From a virus, in the IMG/VR virus record IMGVR_UViG_3300044641_006950, positions 21,711 through 85,710 of that record: 64,000 nucleotides of DNA, one strand, 5' to 3'. This document shows positions 57,901 through 63,925 of this stretch, one piece after another; the stretch's first letter is position 1; every line of letters starts with the position of its first letter. Under the pieces are notes generated by a model. That model worked only from the letters and a program-made list of their open reading frames with translations. It had not been told where the DNA came from and made no database searches. A program made the position numbers and the translations under genes.

Positions 57901-59044
57901 TTCCTTGATTACTTAAACCTTGAAGACCTTGTGTTCCCTGAGTTCCTTGATCTCCCTGAAGACCTTGAACACCTTGATTACTTAATCCCTGAAGACCTTG
58001 TGTGCCTTGAAGACCTTGAGTACCTTGATGTCCTTGGAGACCTTGATTTCCTTGAAGACCTTGCGTTCCCTGGTGTCCTTGAAGACCTTGATTACCTTGA
58101 AGACCAGTATCACCAATATCACCAGTTCTTGCAAAAGTAAGTACTATAAGATCATCATTATTTAATGAAGAAACAGATCCACTTAAATATGTTATAGGGA
58201 CACTGAAATACTCGCTATATTCAGTACTTAACCCAACTATAGAGAATAAAGAAGATAAATTAGATCCTTCTGGTTTTATACTAAAATGACCTTTAATATT
58301 GGAAGTAGAATCGTCAATAGTTCTAATAAAAGTAGTTAAATCAGTTGAATTTGAATCTATCTTACTAATATAAAGGTAAGAAGCAGAATTTAACTGTACA
58401 GTATTAAATCCTACATTCCCACTTCCAGGGTCTTCGTCTATAACACTAGTATTATAGTACAAATACTCAAAAGAAGCTCCACCAAAAGACCCCTCAGCAC
58501 CCTGAAGTCCTACTGCTCCCGAACTTCCAGCAAATCCTTGTAATCCTTGAGTGCCTTGAACACCTTGATTACTTAAACCTTGATTACCCTGAAGACCCTG
58601 AAGACCTTGAAATCCTTGAGCACCCCTTTCACCCTGTAAACCTTGAACACCTTGGTTACTTAAACCTTGAAGACCTTGTGTTCCTTGAAGACCTTGAGTT
58701 CCTTGATCTCCCTGAAGACCTTGAACCCCTTGATTACTTAATCCCTGAAGACCTTGAGTTCCTTGTGTTCCTTGATTGCCTTGAAGACCTTGATTACCTT
58801 GAAGACCTTGAGCACCTTGAGTTCCCTGGTGTCCTTGAAGTCCTTGATTGCCCTGAAGTCCTTGAGATCCTTGAAAATTACTTAAAGATCCTTGAACACC
58901 TTGATTACTTAAACCTTGAAGACCTTGAGTACCTTGTGATCCATAAATGCTAGATACTACCTTAATACCATTTCCTTCTCCGGATTCTAATCTAATCCGT
59001 GTATTATCTCCTTCTCCAGTTCCCAATCTAACTCTAATAGACAT
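51917..59044 (-). CDS. giant collagen-like fibre protein, 2375 aa
   Basis: Domains in order: N-terminal peptide 1-35; Gly-X-Gln collagen about 35-170; globular domain about 180-305 (IRTIDDSTSNIKGHFSI); collagen about 310-655; a second related globular domain about 670-795 (LETIDDSTSDHKGYFSV); collagen about 798-935; fibre body about 935-1960 with a propeller-like repeat region (about 1160-1430, YFKDDGTKMFILGDTGNDV) and repeated GIGTTNPxxxL segments; collagen about 1965-2250; a C-terminal domain shared with the insert of the 760-residue protein; and a hydrophobic end (DILEIMLFAL). It is probably a long trimeric side fibre. A TATAAATA motif lies 58 bases upstream. Confidence 0.85.
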   Translation of the reverse strand: MSIRVRLGTGEGDNTRIRLESGEGNGIKVVSSIYGSQGTQGLQGLSNQGVQGSLSNFQGSQGLQGNQGLQGHQGTQGAQGLQGNQGLQGNQGTQGTQGLQGLSNQGVQGLQGDQGTQGLQGTQGLQGLSNQGVQGLQGERGAQGFQGLQGLQGNQGLSNQGVQGTQGLQGFAGSSGAVGLQGAEGSFGGASFEYLYYNTSVIDEDPGSGNVGFNTVQLNSASYLYISKIDSNSTDLTTFIRTIDDSTSNIKGHFSIKPEGSNLSSLFSIVGLSTEYSEYFSVPITYLSGSVSSLNNDDLIVLTFARTGDIGDTGLQGNQGLQGHQGTQGLQGNQGLQGHQGTQGLQGTQGLQGLSNQGVQGLQGDQGTQGTQGLQGLSNQGTQGTQGLQGDQGTQGTQGLQGNQGLQGHQGTQGTQGLQGDQGLQGDQGTQGLQGDQGTQGTQGLQGLSNQGVQGLQGDQGAQGLQGTQGLQGLSNQGVQGLQGDQGTQGTQGLQGNQGTQGLQGLSNQGVQGLQGDQGTQGTQGLQGTQGTQGLQGTQGLQGDQGTQGTQGLQGLSNQGVQGLQGDQGTQGLQGTQGLQGLSNQGTQGLQGTQGLQGTQGLQGLSNQGTQGLQGTQGLQGTQGLQGLSNQGTQGTQGTQGLQGTQGLQGDQGTQGADGIQGIFGSYSSSAFRYTFDLSISETEPDPGHIKFNNSNFSLCTKLIISKSDFYNVGLSTFLETIDDSTSDHKGYFSVKDLNNYQHYVIFSISPSESGSIYPNYIIFNCSYVSGITTSQPPSEIGDPISDVIISFSRTGDLGDQGVQGLQGGGSQGFQGLQGNQGTQGLQGLSNQGVQGLQGDQGTQGTQGLQGTQGTQGLQGNQGLQGHQGTQGTQGLQGDQGLQGDQGLQGDQGTQGLQGDQGTQGTQGLQGLSNQGIQGLQGNQGLQGTQGLTGPIAGSANQIVYKDGSNNPTGSGNLTFDGTNLYVGGNVTIGGTSVLIAATTLVVNDKDIIVGLATTAGGIVISNDNTANHGGIAVASTEGSPLFNISAGLGTDDIPSTYKQIMWLKSGTLTGLNTDAWLFNYAVGVGTDQVPNGVRLAAGAINVLDNKLNVAGDIDFSGTFYQNGSPFVASRWSAGTGDDIYRLNGNVGIKTSSPQSALDVRGTISIGRTDASTVNTIYSVVDINSWEYGGISLAVGGQDTAPTDIYFKDDGTKMFILGDTGNDVNEYALSTAWEVNTATFTTNFVVGGQETFPTGLYFKPDGTRMYICGQTGVSPTGDRVYSYTLSNPWSLVGVTTDTVAGAGTTVKNFNVGANDTGPQGLYFKDDGTKMYVVGSTGDAVYEYTVSTAWEIDSTVTLNHTLLIGATNTQNLPLTLTAPTGIDFNDTGIKMYITDSARDLVARFDLSTPWDLSTAVFYDNVYVGFQDLTPNGIFYQEDQSKAYVVGDSNNTVYQYNTDVPSLEFASSGISTRSSVIINNEARLKNRLYVTDTAHFSRPVTVKESLQIDGAVATSSNLTVSGGTITTGNVAATLLSGNTTTNITLASGQTSGTLIVGGASQTGTITIDQSASGHILNIATGANASGVGKTVNIATGGASGSRTLITVGSAVAGAASTVFIPSPTSLGIGITNPGATLNVVPTTTSIAGLFSGTTSSDMVRITQLGSGNALVVEDSANPDATPFVVSADGSVGIGTTNPLGPLHLQSNTPIIRFAESDASANNRNWNVGVNNQEFYWQALSDVGSGGGNLFKFTRSAEQIQTFEGLNGGVTWFEVDNSTQRVGIGTSIASAVLDVRGTPWFSPNTTGVKATALRLGTLVDGVNAAFDIITNDNTGDDIEVQSNRFTGKLRFSRSSPSGIQTTFILDSNYLTGTSISIADTTGTTTKIKIDEAGNTFFNNSGAVLVGTATSTGTASQRLQVTGGAYVSGNTGIGTTNPSDPLDVNGNIRVRSALKDYYGNVGAAGSVLTVVGAGIGVSWTPPFAAGLQGTQGLQGLQGTQGLQGNQGLQGTQGLQGLQGTQGLQGTQGLQGTQGLQGTQGLQGNQGLQGNQGLQGTQGLQGLQGNQGLQGHQGTQGLQGNQGNQGLQGAQGLQGNQGLQGLQGLQGDQGTQGTQGLQGLSNQGVQGLQGDQGTQGTQGLQGDQGTQGTQGLQGNQGLQGLQGLQGDQGTQGTQGLQGNQGLQGLQGLQGDQGTQGTQGLQGTQGAQGLQGNQGLQGTQGLQGNQGLQGTQGLQGNQGRQGTQGLQGNQGLQGTQGLQGNQGRQGLQGLIGTPIPWTVKTANYTAVAKDQILANTSGGSFTITLPASPSSGDYIRIGDDNDWFTNNLTVARNGSTIEGLSDDFVLDIKGIIVEFVYNGSTWQVYSYAGPAGAQGTTGSSTSGGGTGDILEIMLFAL
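52300..53155 (-). repeat. tandem collagen-coding repeat (C-terminal block)
   Basis: The 9/18-bp units encode Gly-X-Gln. Blocks such as the one for GLQGLQGDQGTQGTQG recur several times nearly identically. Confidence 0.8.
56245..56660 (-). repeat. tandem collagen-coding repeat (third block)
   Basis: Degenerate 9/18-bp units encode the collagen segment before the fibre body. Parts are near-identical to 57700-57900. Confidence 0.8.
57065..58110 (-). repeat. tandem collagen-coding repeat (second block)
   Basis: About 1 kb of 9/18-bp units carries many LSNQG interruptions at fairly regular spacing of roughly 30-40 residues. Confidence 0.8.
58530..58945 (-). repeat. tandem collagen-coding repeat (first block)
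   Basis: This is the N-terminal collagen array of the giant fibre gene. It includes one SLSNFQG and several LSNQG interruptions. Confidence 0.8.
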
Positions 59045-59102
59045 TATAGTCCTCTAAAATATAAAAAACTTTAATGATCTTAATCAAAGATCTACTTTTT
59101 TA

Positions 59103-59110
59103 TATTTATA
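59103..59110 (-). promoter_or_regulatory. T4-type late promoter, TATAAATA
   Basis: Minus-strand exact TATAAATA, 58 bases upstream of the giant collagen gene. A 6-bp hairpin (59076-59081 with 59087-59092) and a T6 run lie in the leader between them. Confidence 0.55.
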
Positions 59111-59137
59111 AAGTGATTTTATACTCTATTTTTTGTC

Positions 59138-59338
59138 TTATTTATTTTGTTTATTTTGTTTTTTAGAACATGCATTTCTTGCCCAAGCACGACTTAAACT
59201 ATTTACATAAGAACAAGATTTTTGTTTTTTTCCACAATGAGGACAAACAGCATCGGGAGGATCTGAAATATATCCGTCAGGAGTATACATCTTTTTATTT
59301 TTTTGATTTTCTGCTTGTTTTCGTTTACGGTAATTCAA
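59138..59338 (-). CDS. small putative zinc-binding protein, 66 aa
   Basis: The sequence starts MNYRKRKQAENQKNKKMYTP and has a CPHCGKKQKSC knuckle, with a second Cys in AWARNACSKK. It is strongly basic at both ends. A treble-clef or HNH-like zinc site is possible, but too little is present to name a family. It follows the GT47-like gene by 3 bases. Confidence 0.5.
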   Translation of the reverse strand: MNYRKRKQAENQKNKKMYTPDGYISDPPDAVCPHCGKKQKSCSYVNSLSRAWARNACSKKQNKQNK

Positions 59339-59341
59339 AAC

Positions 59342-60343
59342 TTATTGGTAGCAAACTATAGAGATTGGTTTAGTAATATTATTTTCTTTATTTTTTAATT
59401 CTTCAATGATATTGGGAGACGCAATTACTTCGTTAAGTAGTGCTTCTTTTACCCTAACTTGAATATTATTTAACATTCTTTTCCACCAAAAAATATTTTC
59501 TTCTTGCATACTTTGTAAAATATCAAATTGAAATTGAACTTGCTGACATTTTTGAGTTGCTTCTTCCCAACTTTGGGCATAAATCCAAGGTGGTTTTTCT
59601 TCAAAAAAATTAAAAGTCCAATCAATTTCTTCTTCTGGACCAACAATAACAGGAATTGCTCCAGATATTGTAGCCTCATAATTTCTAAAACAATCCAAAG
59701 AAAAATTTCCCCTCCCACAAGGAACAAATATTGATTCTGAGTATAAATCAAAAACCTCACTTGTTGGCATATAAGCATTACAAACTACAATATTTTTCCA
59801 CATAGACCAAAAAGAATTTATCATTTCCCTTCTATCATTTTTAAGAACTCCAACCCAAGACCAAGTATATTTTCTTTCTGAAATTGGTTTTAAAGTTTTT
59901 TTACGATCATAAAATTGATTTACATATCCTAAAGGAATTGGAAATAAGTTATCACTGTAAGAGTAAAGTTGAGTTTCATGCCTATGCTGTTTTAAAAATA
60001 AATTACAAAAATTTGCCAATAAATTATGAATTTCATTATGTTCATGAAAACATTCATCTGCTAATTGTATTATAATTTTTGGTTTACACTTTAAAACTAA
60101 ATTTTTAACTTGTTCATACGTTGGTGGAAATCCAAAATGACTGTATCGTGTTGGATCGGCACAATTATAAACAAGAACATCATAGTCTTTATTTAACTGA
60201 TTTTCGCCACCAACTAAAATATAATCACAATCAATATGTTTATAATTTGCAAAAATATCATTTAGAATATACTCATGATTATTTACTGGAGAATCAACTC
60301 CATAAAACAAAATAGATAATTTATATTCTACAATATGATTCAT
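59342..60343 (-). CDS. exostosin/GT47-like glycosyltransferase
   Basis: The 333-residue protein has IQLADECFHEHNEIHNLLAN, PIPLGYVNQFYDRKKTLKPI, YTWSWVGVLKNDRREMINSF and a C-terminal SIFVPCGRGNFSLDCFRNYE with ATISGAIPVIVG. The last segment (FxPxGxG..SxRxxExIxxGxIPVIV) is the nucleotide-sugar binding part of the exostosin family. It should transfer a sugar to a glycan. It lies apart from the main glycan cassette, on the other side of the giant fibre gene. Confidence 0.75.
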   Translation of the reverse strand: MNHIVEYKLSILFYGVDSPVNNHEYILNDIFANYKHIDCDYILVGGENQLNKDYDVLVYNCADPTRYSHFGFPPTYEQVKNLVLKCKPKIIIQLADECFHEHNEIHNLLANFCNLFLKQHRHETQLYSYSDNLFPIPLGYVNQFYDRKKTLKPISERKYTWSWVGVLKNDRREMINSFWSMWKNIVVCNAYMPTSEVFDLYSESIFVPCGRGNFSLDCFRNYEATISGAIPVIVGPEEEIDWTFNFFEEKPPWIYAQSWEEATQKCQQVQFQFDILQSMQEENIFWWKRMLNNIQVRVKEALLNEVIASPNIIEELKNKENNITKPISIVCYQ

Positions 60344-60612
60344 ACAATTACAGGTTCACCATAACCTTCATTAAGTCTAATTCTTTCTGGATTAATTTGA
60401 TTTACTTGTCCAGCAGGTAATCCAATCTGCCCAGGAAGTTGCTTATCAGTAGTAGAAGAAATATCAATCACCTGATCCATAAGAAAACGATGACGACTGT
60501 AAGACCGATTATGCGGATCGAAACTCACCATCATAAGTGCGTCATTAATATCTCCACAATGTGCGATGACTCTTCCAGTTCTATTGTCTGTTACGTTCCA
60601 ATATTCGTTCAT
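60340..60612 (-). CDS. conserved hypothetical protein, 90 aa
   Basis: It starts MNEYWNVTDNRTGRVIAHCG and has DINDALMMVSFDPHNRSYSR, then a Gln/Pro-rich tail (QIGLPAGQVNQINPERIRLN). The first half looks like a small alpha/beta domain and the tail is unstructured. It overlaps the GT47-like gene by 4 bases. The function is unknown. Confidence 0.6.
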   Translation of the reverse strand: MNEYWNVTDNRTGRVIAHCGDINDALMMVSFDPHNRSYSRHRFLMDQVIDISSTTDKQLPGQIGLPAGQVNQINPERIRLNEGYGEPVIV

Positions 60613-60721
60613 TATTTAAGTCCTTTTCTTTATTATAAGATACTTTGGCAGGTCTGTAAAGGTTGGGCCAAGTATCACGAATGATTTCTGCCAGTTTATA
60701 TGGAGTTGTTGAATTTATCAT
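60581..60721 (-). CDS. small hypothetical protein, 46 aa
   Basis: The ATG at 60721 overlaps the HNH gene stop (ATGA). The product reads MINSTTPYKLAEIIRDTWPN followed by LYRPAKVSYNKEKDLNNERI. It ends 32 bases inside the next gene in another frame. The overlap at the start is the main support; the sequence itself is not diagnostic. Confidence 0.45.
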   Translation of the reverse strand: MINSTTPYKLAEIIRDTWPNLYRPAKVSYNKEKDLNNERILERNRQ

Positions 60722-61089
60722 GAAGCATTATTCCTTCTTGGACGATAACTGTAAAGATTTGTTGGTAATGGAGGTTTCATCCAGTCTTCTATTTTATTCA
60801 AACTATCTTCATTATAAAAGTCTTGTTGGACATACCATAACTTCCAATACTCATGACCTTTAGATTGATTACAAGAATGGCAACAGCATACTACATTTCT
60901 TGTAATATCTAAACCACCTTTTGATTGTGGAACAACGTGATCTAATGTTAAATTTTCTTCGGAGTTACAGTAAGCACATTTATGACTCCAACTTTCTTTT
61001 ATCTGCTTTCTCCATAATCGTTTTGCTTCAGATGAACTTGTTGTCTGTAAATTGAACAAGTAGTCTTGAGGCGACTGGAGAATATTCAT
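60718..61089 (-). CDS. HNH endonuclease, 123 aa
   Basis: The ATG at 61089 (MNILQSPQDYLFNLQTTSSS) is chosen because an AATAAATA late motif precedes it by 20 bases and longer frames run into the phosphoesterase gene. CAYCNSEENLTLDHVVPQSK followed by GGLDITRNVVCCCHSCNQSK is a textbook HNH nuclease with zinc-binding CxxC pairs and the catalytic DH. Free-standing HNH enzymes in phages are often homing endonucleases. It lies between the phosphoesterase and small hypothetical genes. Confidence 0.85.
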   Translation of the reverse strand: MNILQSPQDYLFNLQTTSSSEAKRLWRKQIKESWSHKCAYCNSEENLTLDHVVPQSKGGLDITRNVVCCCHSCNQSKGHEYWKLWYVQQDFYNEDSLNKIEDWMKPPLPTNLYSYRPRRNNAS

Positions 61090-61109
61090 AAGTACTTGCA
61101 ACTTATGAA

Positions 61110-61117
61110 TATTTATT
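61110..61117 (-). promoter_or_regulatory. T4-type late promoter, AATAAATA
   Basis: Minus-strand AATAAATA, 20 bases upstream of the HNH ATG at 61089, just past the phosphoesterase stop. Confidence 0.45.
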
Positions 61118-61130
61118 TCATAGATCTTGG

Positions 61131-61835
61131 TCAGTATTTTTCCAATGCATACATTCCATTTTTCTCCACAATCGCAGAGCAAGTATCCACAAAATCTCCA
61201 CAGCACATATACAGAATTTTATTAAAATACCGTATATTTGCCGAATGAATATGACCACATATTACACCATCATACTTCTTATCTCTTTGAGCACAATAAG
61301 AAGCAATATCAGTCTCATACTGATTGATATAATTCTTACCACGCACACTATTCTTTAAGAAATACACCAAAGAGAATCGGAAGAATCTTTCCAACCACAA
61401 ACTCAGGGGTGTAATAATCTCATATCCTTTGTTGAAAATGAGTTGTTTCCAAGACCCAGAAGAATACTCAGAATACTTATCTCCGTGAATACAAAGAAAC
61501 TTATTTCCCTTTGAGTCTTTATGTGTATACTCATCTACCATTTGAAAGTTCTCGTGCTCAAAGTTCGTGTAACGACGAATCTGTCCTTCATGATTTCCAA
61601 GTATATAAACGATTTCTGTCCCCTTCTTTGCAAGGTTTAGAATCTGATGAACGCATTCTGTATGTTCTTTTGCCCAACGAGTATTATATTTTTCCATACA
61701 GTAGATGTCTATAATATCACCTACCATCACTAACTTTTTAGTTTTGAGTTCTTTCAGAAACTTCAGAAACTTTTCACTATTACATCTAGGTGTTCCTAAA
61801 TGTATATCAGAAATGAAAACTGTATCGTAAGTCAT
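61131..61835 (-). CDS. calcineurin-like metallophosphoesterase
   Basis: The ATG at 61835 (MTYDTVFISDIHLGTPRCNS) is preferred to an upstream TTG. Motifs in order: SDIHLG, GDIIDIY, GNHEGQ, CIHGDKY and GHIHSAN, the full set of metal ligands of the calcineurin fold. The length of 234 residues and arrangement resemble UDP-2,3-diacylglucosamine hydrolases (LpxH type) and related cyanophage enzymes. The substrate is unknown; a nucleotide or phospholipid-like phosphodiester is possible. Confidence 0.85.
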   Translation of the reverse strand: MTYDTVFISDIHLGTPRCNSEKFLKFLKELKTKKLVMVGDIIDIYCMEKYNTRWAKEHTECVHQILNLAKKGTEIVYILGNHEGQIRRYTNFEHENFQMVDEYTHKDSKGNKFLCIHGDKYSEYSSGSWKQLIFNKGYEIITPLSLWLERFFRFSLVYFLKNSVRGKNYINQYETDIASYCAQRDKKYDGVICGHIHSANIRYFNKILYMCCGDFVDTCSAIVEKNGMYALEKY

Positions 61836-61837
61836 AA

Positions 61838-61999
61838 TCAAAATCTTTTGGGAGTATATTCCATTCCTTCTAGAAGTGTATCTAACATTGATCCATATTC
61901 TTTAAATCTTCTATCTCCTGCGACGAAACATCTTTGTCTCATCCATAATGCATCTGCAAGAAGTTTAATTTGTTCTTCTGAAAGTTCTAGGTTTTTCAT
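61838..61999 (-). CDS. small helical protein, 53 aa
   Basis: It reads MKNLELSEEQIKLLADALWM, then RQRCFVAGDRRFKEYGSMLD and TLLEGMEYTPKRF. It is predicted all-helical, similar to small cyanophage proteins with LSEEQxxLLxxALxxR. Its stop is 3 bases from the phosphoesterase start. The function is unknown. Confidence 0.6.
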   Translation of the reverse strand: MKNLELSEEQIKLLADALWMRQRCFVAGDRRFKEYGSMLDTLLEGMEYTPKRF

Positions 62000-62024
62000 T
62001 AGTAAGAAATAACTGTTTTATGTA

Positions 62025-62105
62025 TTAGAGATCTTGTGTAATGGACAATATAAACATAATGATACCAAAGAGTTGAAATAGAAAAAGAATTAAAAGAAAT
62101 GACAT
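62025..62105 (-). CDS. possible 26-residue membrane peptide
   Basis: The ATG at 62105 opens MSFLLILFLFQLFGIIMFIL followed by SITQDL, one strongly hydrophobic helix. It begins in the T-run of the psbD terminator and lacks a strong ribosome binding site, so expression is doubtful. Small single-helix peptides of photosystems have this look, but no specific family is recognised. Confidence 0.3.
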   Translation of the reverse strand: MSFLLILFLFQLFGIIMFILSITQDL

Positions 62106-62131
62106 AAAAAAAGGAGTTCTTGTAGAACTCC
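62106..62131 (-). terminator. factor-independent terminator after psbD
   Basis: On the minus strand GGAGTTCT (62124-62131) pairs with AGAACTCC (62113-62120), with a 3-nt loop, followed by seven T. It lies about 10 bases past the psbD stop. Confidence 0.9.
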
Positions 62132-62141
62132 CTTATTTATT

Positions 62142-63203
62142 TTAGAGTGCGTTGCCTCTCGGTAGAACTTCCTCGGGAAAGACAAATCGTTCCCCTGGCT
62201 GATCAACAGGTGCCATCCACGCTCTTAACCCCTCATTAAGAAGTATATTTTTTGTGTAAAATGTCTCAAATTCCGGGTCTTCAGCAGCACGAATCTCCTG
62301 ACTTACAAAATCGTAAGCACGTAGATTAAGGGCAAGACCAATGATACCAATGCTGGAAGTCCAAAGACCCATGACAGGAACAAATAGCATGAAGAAATGC
62401 AACCAACGCTTGTTACTAAAAGCAATACCAAATATCTGTGACCAGAATCGGTTTGCAGTAACCATTGAATACGTTTCTTCTTCCTGTGTAGGTTCAAATG
62501 CTTTGAAAGTGTTTGATTGATCACTGTCTTCATAAAGTGTGTTTTCTACAGTTGCTCCGTGAATCGCACAGAGTAGTGCTCCTCCCAGTATACCAGCAAC
62601 TCCCATCATATGGAAGGGGTTGAGAGTCCAGTTATGGAAACCCTGAAGAAACAGAAGGAACCTGAAGATTGCTGCGACACCAAAGGAGGGAGCAAAGAAC
62701 CAGCTGGATTGACCCAGTGGATACATTAGAAATACTGAAACAAATACGGCAATAGGACCAGAGAATGCGATTGCGTTGTAAGGACGGATACCTACCAAAC
62801 GAGCAATCTCAAACTGACGAAGCATGAATCCGATTAGAGCGAAAGCCCCGTGGAGTGCCACAAAAGGCCAGAGTCCCCCAAGTTGGAACCACCTGACGAT
62901 ATCCCCCTGAGCTTCAGGACCCCAGAGAAGAAGAAGAGAATGACCCATAGCGTCTGCTGGGGTGCTTACCGCAGACGTTAAAAAATTGCAACCTTCCAAA
63001 TAACTGGAAGCAATACCGTGTGTATACCAACTTGTAACAAATGTCGTTCCAGTTAACCATCCACCAAGAGCAAGATAGGCACAAGGAAAGAGCAATAAAC
63101 CACTCCATCCAACGAACACAAACCTATCACGCTTCAACCAATCATCAAGTAAATCAAACCAACCTTTTTGTTGGTTCGGCAGTGAAAGAGTAGAAGAAGT
63201 CAT
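62142..63203 (-). CDS. psbD: photosystem II D2 protein
   Basis: The product begins [20 protein letters not shown], with an in-frame ATG 9 bases upstream as alternative; GGAGG lies between them. It has five transmembrane helices, the segments [80 protein letters not shown] and the typical end [10 protein letters not shown]. The non-heme iron and chlorophyll His residues lie in these helices. D2 pairs with D1 in the PSII reaction centre. Phage copies keep photosynthesis running during infection. A sigma-70 promoter and terminator frame it as its own unit. Confidence 0.97.
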   Translation of the reverse strand: MTSSTLSLPNQQKGWFDLLDDWLKRDRFVFVGWSGLLLFPCAYLALGGWLTGTTFVTSWYTHGIASSYLEGCNFLTSAVSTPADAMGHSLLLLWGPEAQGDIVRWFQLGGLWPFVALHGAFALIGFMLRQFEIARLVGIRPYNAIAFSGPIAVFVSVFLMYPLGQSSWFFAPSFGVAAIFRFLLFLQGFHNWTLNPFHMMGVAGILGGALLCAIHGATVENTLYEDSDQSNTFKAFEPTQEEETYSMVTANRFWSQIFGIAFSNKRWLHFFMLFVPVMGLWTSSIGIIGLALNLRAYDFVSQEIRAAEDPEFETFYTKNILLNEGLRAWMAPVDQPGERFVFPEEVLPRGNAL

Positions 63204-63229
63204 AACCTCCATTATCGTTTCTCATATTT

Positions 63230-63258
63230 AGTTTACAATACTTTACAAAATAGGTCAA
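63230..63258 (-). promoter_or_regulatory. psbD: sigma-70 promoter of psbD (TTGACC-17-TAAACT)
   Basis: Minus-strand TTGACC (63253-63258) and TAAACT (63230-63235) with 17 bases between, 27 bases upstream of the psbD start. It lies between the endonuclease gene and psbD, so psbD can be made early by host polymerase. Confidence 0.65.
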
Positions 63259-63271
63259 TAGGAATTTCTAC

Positions 63272-63847
63272 TCATCTATATCGTGCATCAATAGTTTTAT
63301 CTGGGTCAAGTCCTTTTGATATTCTATATTGTCTCCATCTTTCCTTTGTTGCTTCACTTCTATTTCTTTTTGCCTCTTCGCTAATATTATGCGGACCAGA
63401 TGCTCTCTTATTACCTTTACCTGCCTCACTTATTTTCTTCTTCGTCTCATCACTCAATTTTTTACCAACCATATAAGTATTACCTTCTAAACTCTTTGAT
63501 ATTTTTGCCTTATGCTCTTCACTCAACTTCATACCAGTTCTAAACTGTCTCAACTTTTCTTTACTCTCTTCTGTATGCTTCAATTTACCTTTATGTGATT
63601 GACTAATTTTTTGTTTGGTTTCTTCTGTATGAACTCTTCCAGTTGGGTCCATCAGCAACCTTACGATTTCTTCTTTACCAATGGTTCCTTCTAAACCTTT
63701 CCAAGCACAATAATCTTTGATATTACCATATTGCTCCCATAACTTTCTGTGTGCCTCTGCGTGTTCTTCCACAGTCAGTTCAATAAGATTTGATGGGTCG
63801 TCAGTTCCACCCATATGTCTTGGAACAATATGATGTTTATGTTTCAT
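63272..63847 (-). CDS. HNH homing endonuclease with NUMOD3-type repeats
   Basis: The 191-residue protein starts MKHKHHIVPRHMGGTDDPSN, followed by LIELTVEEHAEAHRKLWEQY: an HNH core (HHIVPRHMGG...NLIELT...EHAEAH). The rest is a series of NUMOD3-like helical DNA-binding repeats (HTEETKQKISQSHKGK, HTEESKEKLRQFRTG, LSEEHKAKISKSLEG, LSDETKKKISEAGKG, ISEEAKRNRSEATKE). It sits between psbA and psbD, a known site for free-standing homing endonucleases in marine cyanophages. A TATAAATA late motif precedes it by 26 bases. Confidence 0.85.
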   Translation of the reverse strand: MKHKHHIVPRHMGGTDDPSNLIELTVEEHAEAHRKLWEQYGNIKDYCAWKGLEGTIGKEEIVRLLMDPTGRVHTEETKQKISQSHKGKLKHTEESKEKLRQFRTGMKLSEEHKAKISKSLEGNTYMVGKKLSDETKKKISEAGKGNKRASGPHNISEEAKRNRSEATKERWRQYRISKGLDPDKTIDARYR

Positions 63848-63873
63848 TCTTACTGCTGCTGTCTCTACTACAT

Positions 63874-63881
63874 TATTTATA
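63874..63881 (-). promoter_or_regulatory. T4-type late promoter, TATAAATA
   Basis: Minus-strand exact TATAAATA, 26 bases upstream of the homing endonuclease gene and just downstream of the psbA terminator. Confidence 0.55.
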
Positions 63882-63892
63882 CATTATAGCAT

Positions 63893-63918
63893 AAAAAAAG
63901 AGACCCGTGAGGGTCTCT
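63893..63918 (-). terminator. factor-independent terminator after psbA
   Basis: On the minus strand AGAGACCC (63911-63918) pairs with GGGTCTCT (63899-63906), with a 4-nt loop, followed by a T-run. It lies 7 bases past the psbA stop. Confidence 0.9.
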
Positions 63919-63925
63919 AATTTTA

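Noticed and set aside
7060-58945. Repeat arrays as CRISPR
   Set aside because: Units are short (9/18 bases), in frame, without unique spacers, and encode Gly-X-Gln.
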